Of a stretch of DNA of 5,849 bases, positions 4,961-5,849 are shown in pieces (the stretch's first letter is position 1; each line of letters begins with the position of its first letter). Both the position numbers and the translations under genes were made by a program. The notes beneath the pieces were generated by a model. The model had not been told where the DNA came from. It ran no database searches and saw only the letters and a program-made list of their open reading frames with translations. Source of the DNA: an uncultured Desulfobacterales bacterium (GTDB lineage: Bacteria; Desulfobacterota; Desulfobacteria; Desulfobacterales; G020354645); contig CAMYNZ010000244.1 of assembly GCA_947259865.1 (NCBI GenBank), positions 1 through 5,849 on the forward strand, written 5' to 3'.

Positions 4961-4993
4961 GGGTAATCGCCTGGGCAACACCCGGGATTATCC
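4961..4993 (-). promoter_or_regulatory. intercistronic hairpin at the aminotransferase stop codon
   Basis: In the minus-strand RNA, GGAUAAUC pairs with GAUUACCC at 7 of 8 positions; above it CC/GG and GGG/CCC pairs close a UGUUG loop with a small bulge. The structure contains the aminotransferase UAA (4988-4990) and ends about 10 bases before the aldolase AGGAGG. There is no T-tract, so it is more likely a processing or translation-tuning element than a terminator. Confidence 0.5.
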
Positions 4994-5849
4994 AAAGTAA
5001 TTTTTTATAAATTTTAAAAATCTTTCGTTTTCCTCGTCGACTCCGGGCGTTACTCTGAAATAACCGCTTTTGCCGTGGATTTCCCCGATTCTCTTGAGAT
5101 AAATCTTTTCCATATCGATGGCCGCATCTAAAATCTGCGCCGTGGTTTTACCGGTCATGGTTGCATCGACCAGCATGTAATTGCCGTGGGCTTTATACGG
5201 TTTAAGGCCCAGTTTCTGAAGCTCTTCATAAAAAATGTCCATCCAGCGGTTATTGTGCGCCACCTTGGCTTGAATTTCCTCGGGATTATCCAGGATGGCC
5301 TCTGCCGCTGCGGCAGACATCAGATTCACGTTCCAGGGCAGAAACATGGTGTTGAAGGCTTTGATCATTTCTTCGGTTCCCAGCACATAACCGAATCGGA
5401 TACCGGCAAAGCCATGGGCTTTGGACAACGTAACCGACAAAAATACCTGGGGGTATTTCTTGATCAGCGGCGCTTTGGTTGAAAATTCTGGATGATAGTC
5501 CCGGTAGGCCTCATCAACACACAGAGGAATGCCTGTTTCGCAGAACCGATCCAAATCAGCATCATCGATGAATACACCGGTGGGGTTGTTGGGGTTAATA
5601 ATCAAAATTAATTTCGTTTTTTCATTGATTGCATTGAGCATTCCTTCCACATCATACTGAAGATCGCCTTCCCGCAAAGGGATTGAAACAACCTTTGCCC
5701 CGCACAGCTCAGCTCGAGGTGGAAATAAACCGAACGTCGGTGTGGACATGATGATCTCATCGCCCGGCTGCAAAAATATTCGCATCATGGAGTCGATAAT
5801 TTCCGAAGATCCATTGCAAAGGGCCACATTATCCGGACCCAGATCATAC
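4988..5849 (-). CDS. HisC-type class I/II PLP aminotransferase (5' end outside window)
   Basis: A fold-type I pyridoxal-phosphate aminotransferase; 286 C-terminal residues are visible and about 70 N-terminal ones are beyond the right edge (the frame is open through 5849, so the GTG at 5827 is internal). Landmarks in order: CNGSSEIID (cofactor phosphate region), the PTFGLF segment, NPNNPTG, the cofactor-binding DEAY, the Schiff-base lysine in LSKAHGFAGIRFGY (codon 5420-5422), and the substrate-carboxylate arginine in GYFRVTPGVDEEN. The SKAHGxAGxRxGY and C-terminal pattern is typical of histidinol-phosphate aminotransferase relatives, a group that also includes enzymes for aromatic amino acids, threonine-phosphate decarboxylation (CobD) and other phosphorylated substrates. 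The lack of other his genes and the aldolase/phosphatase neighbours suggest a non-histidine role, but this is inference. It is followed after 48 bp by the aldolase and is probably co-transcribed. Stop is TAA. Confidence 0.88.
   Translation of the reverse strand, partial: YDLGPDNVALCNGSSEIIDSMMRIFLQPGDEIIMSTPTFGLFPPRAELCGAKVVSIPLREGDLQYDVEGMLNAINEKTKLILIINPNNPTGVFIDDADLDRFCETGIPLCVDEAYRDYHPEFSTKAPLIKKYPQVFLSVTLSKAHGFAGIRFGYVLGTEEMIKAFNTMFLPWNVNLMSAAAAEAILDNPEEIQAKVAHNNRWMDIFYEELQKLGLKPYKAHGNYMLVDATMTGKTTAQILDAAIDMEKIYLKRIGEIHGKSGYFRVTPGVDEENERFLKFIKNYFG

Noticed and set aside
4940..4981. 14-residue N-terminal extension of the aldolase from GTG 4981
   Set aside because: The GTG lies inside the intercistronic hairpin without a ribosome site; ATG 4939 has a perfect AGGAGG and a family-typical N-terminus.

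Overview
The window holds five protein-coding genes, all on the minus strand, plus a decayed gene remnant and several repeat families. Strong AGGAGG-type ribosome binding sites and a HisC-type aminotransferase next to a CbbY-type phosphatase point to a bacterium rather than an archaeon. One gene encodes a trimethylamine methyltransferase (MttB) with an in-frame amber codon exactly where pyrrolysine (Pyl) sits in this family. Together with the REP-like and GC-rich palindromes between genes, this best fits an anaerobic, probably sulfate-reducing, Desulfobacterota-like organism. That taxonomic placement is inference; no rRNA or marker gene is present.

Read in the direction of transcription (right to left): (1) 5849-4988, a class I/II PLP aminotransferase of HisC type whose 5' end lies outside the window; (2) 4939-4064, a zinc-dependent class II ketose-bisphosphate aldolase; (3) 3992-3228, a CbbY-like HAD sugar-phosphatase. 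These three have short gaps (48 and 52-71 bp) and look like one operon, with an RNA hairpin in each gap. (4) About 290 bp of repeat-bearing intergenic DNA containing a long inverted repeat. (5) 2940-1450, mttB, 496 residues when TAG codon 329 is read as Pyl; it would be miscalled as two ORFs by standard annotation. (6) About 435 bp packed with REP-like hairpins and GC-rich palindromes. (7) 1014-361, a phosphoglycolate-phosphatase-like HAD enzyme. (8) 1-255, an inverted-repeat-bounded element holding an internally deleted, TAG-interrupted remnant of a four-helix-bundle protein of the 23S rRNA intervening-sequence (IVP) family.

Functionally, the aminotransferase, aldolase and phosphatase could form a small pathway that makes or breaks a phosphorylated sugar or amino-sugar-like intermediate; the sequence does not show the substrate. 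MttB would transfer a methyl group from trimethylamine to a corrinoid protein, but neither that partner (MttC) nor the pyl genes are in the window, so it appears as a stand-alone gene here. Two ordinary genes (aldolase and CbbY-like) end in TAG, so if the host decodes TAG as Pyl, the codon is ambiguous in this genome.
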